From: JBATTK01 sp049670505
GTDB lineage: Bacteria; Bacteroidota; Bacteroidia; Flavobacteriales; Flavobacteriaceae
Assembly (NCBI GenBank): GCA_049670505.1
Contig: JBATTK010000130.1
Span: 1 to 52,664 of the forward strand
DNA length: 52,664 nucleotides
Direction of reading: 5' to 3'
Part shown: one piece after another, positions 52,501 through 52,664 of the stretch
Layout: each line of letters begins with the position of its first letter
Position numbering within the stretch: the first letter of the stretch is position 1
Notes under the pieces: model-generated
The model's input: the letters and a program-made list of their open reading frames with translations, nothing else
What the model was told of the DNA's origin: nothing
Databases searched by the model: none
Made by a program: the position numbers and the translations under genes

Positions 52501-52664
52501 GGCCTCACCTCCTTTGGTGGGCATTACAAAAACATCGAAATTGCCATAGCGATCGGAAGCAAAGGCGATAGATTGCCCATCGTTGCTCCATACGGCCGAA
52601 TATTCGTAACTGTCACTAATGGTCAATGGTACGGCCGTTCCACCTTTTGAAGGTACCTTGTAGA
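49549..52664 (-). CDS. tricorn-type S41 protease (N terminus outside window)
   Basis: At least 1038 residues of a tricorn-like protease, open to the right edge, so the N terminus and signal peptide are missing. The first two-thirds are WD40/PD40 propeller repeats (SNDGQSIAFASDRYG; SPDGRSLVYAAE; APNGKEIAYLED) followed by an acidic, Lys-rich insert (about 51010-51110). The core has His in NASHTG, a PDZ domain (about 50180-50430) and the S41 catalytic Ser in GESNYSDAHLF, with Glu in NNQMEPDI. Such enzymes degrade oligopeptides after entry through the propeller; in Bacteroidota they are exported and their substrates are unknown. Confidence 0.9.
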   Translation of the reverse strand, partial: YKVPSKGGTAVPLTISDSYEYSAVWSNDGQSIAFASDRYGNFDVFVMPTKGGEAKRLTYHSYGEKPSSFSTDDTKVIFTGLRQDKYTNVQFPSGVMAELYSVPVEGGRVSQILTSPAHDATLSPDGRKLIYHDRKGYENDWRKHHTSAVTRDIWVFDLETQNYEQLSSFAGENRTPVFAGNGTDYYYLTEESGSFNVHASSLNTPNQNTQLTQFQKHPVRFLSISDDDTLCFSYDGEVYTQAMGGQPQKVHIQIGFDGRQTLDKIVKVNQGFTEASLSPNGKEFAYVFRGEIFVSSIENGTTKRITNTPWQERSVSFSPDGRSLVYAAEINNSWNVYTQTISRKDEPYFFVATLLKEETVIATDAEEFQPSYAPNGKEIAYLEDRKVLKVIDIKSKQTRTIMPAEYNYSYSDGDQWYQWSPDSKWLLVSFGPKERIFWGEVGLVEASGSGTIRNLTQSGYSDFIPKWSSDGKMMIWGSNRQGTRTENGFVNSSDVFGMFFTQEAYDRYNLNKEDFELLTEKEKEDEEDEPKDEGDKKKKGKKGDKTDKAEEKVDDLKFDWENLEERKHRLTIHTSQANDWILSKDGDKLYYLTSFEGKNDIWVTELRTKETKLFAKIDARRTSMELSKDGDFILVLADGKPKKVDTKEGKVKAIGTKGEMVLKQADERKYIFDHSWRQVREKFYVQDLQGVDWDFYYTAYKKFLPHTNNSYDFTEMLSEMLGELNASHTGSGYRHRAENGDQTASLGVLYDYEHSGNGMRVAEVLKGGPLYKATSELKAGHIIEKIDGITITPAMDFYQLLNRKTGKNVLLNVFDPISGKRWEEVVKPVSLGSENQLLYKRWVASRRAEVVKQSDGKLGYVHVRSMNDPSMRTVFEDALGKHISADALIVDTRFNGGGNLHDVLSDFLSGKKYMDIIPHGQNIGYQPWNRWIKPSIVLMGESNYSDAHLFPKAYKIKNAGKTLGMPVPGTGTFVWWETQIDPTIYFGIPMGGWKPLGEPFLENNQMEPDIKVQNLPDKMAAGQDEQLDAAVRELLNQ

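Overview
This is a chromosomal window from a member of the Bacteroidota, most probably a marine Flavobacteriaceae of the Maribacter/Zobellia type. The genus is inference; the family rests on several features. These are the bacillithiol enzyme BshC, -7 promoter elements of the TAnnTTTG type with few Shine-Dalgarno sites, lipoproteins with Asp-rich stretches after the lipid Cys, DUF6515, DUF4386 and DUF3820 proteins, and best-fitting forms of GuaA, PyrG, YidC, RluF and MnmA. G+C looks moderate (low to mid 40s by eye). No rRNA, tRNA, transposase or CRISPR array was seen.

Layout. 1-8720: a DEAD-box helicase (cut by the left edge), rluF, a small membrane protein, an M14 peptidase, then bshC with a GT39-type membrane glycosyltransferase, and a PNPOx-fold protein. 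8721-9347 is non-coding and holds two related terminator hairpins. 9348-22250 is the housekeeping core: a GH65 glycosidase, the tight run guaA / LysM protein / OsmC / DUF922 protease, a Tat-exported Hyi-like TIM barrel, DUF3820, pyrG, yidC and a DUF6515 protein. 22514-27639: three tandem lipoproteins with 2, 3 and 4 fasciclin (FAS1) domains. 27801-30023: mnmA and a nitronate monooxygenase. 30508-36521 (minus strand): a D-aminoacylase-like amidohydrolase, an M20 amidohydrolase, SCO1, a TPR protein and a small hypothetical. 36818-42210: a serine hydrolase, a thioesterase, a deaminase, a large PNPOx-like protein, an Asp-nucleophile alpha/beta hydrolase and a TetR regulator with two matching operators. 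42764-52664: M1 and M24 peptidases, a DUF4386 membrane protein, a class V aminotransferase and a tricorn-type protease (cut by the right edge).

The genes are mostly envelope maintenance and scavenging: seven predicted proteases or amidases, YidC insertion, LysM and FAS1 surface proteins, and thiol protection (BshC, OsmC), set among universal nucleotide and RNA-modification genes.

The most unusual content is non-coding. Two about 78-nt elements (21325-21401 and 30156-30233) can each fold as a closed four-way, cloverleaf-like structure. They differ by base changes that preserve pairing, and both are joined through an almost identical junction to a run of degenerate 7-base repeats. A third heptamer island, without the folded element, lies at 47490-47840. 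Together they look like a family of structured intergenic repeats with heptanucleotide tails.
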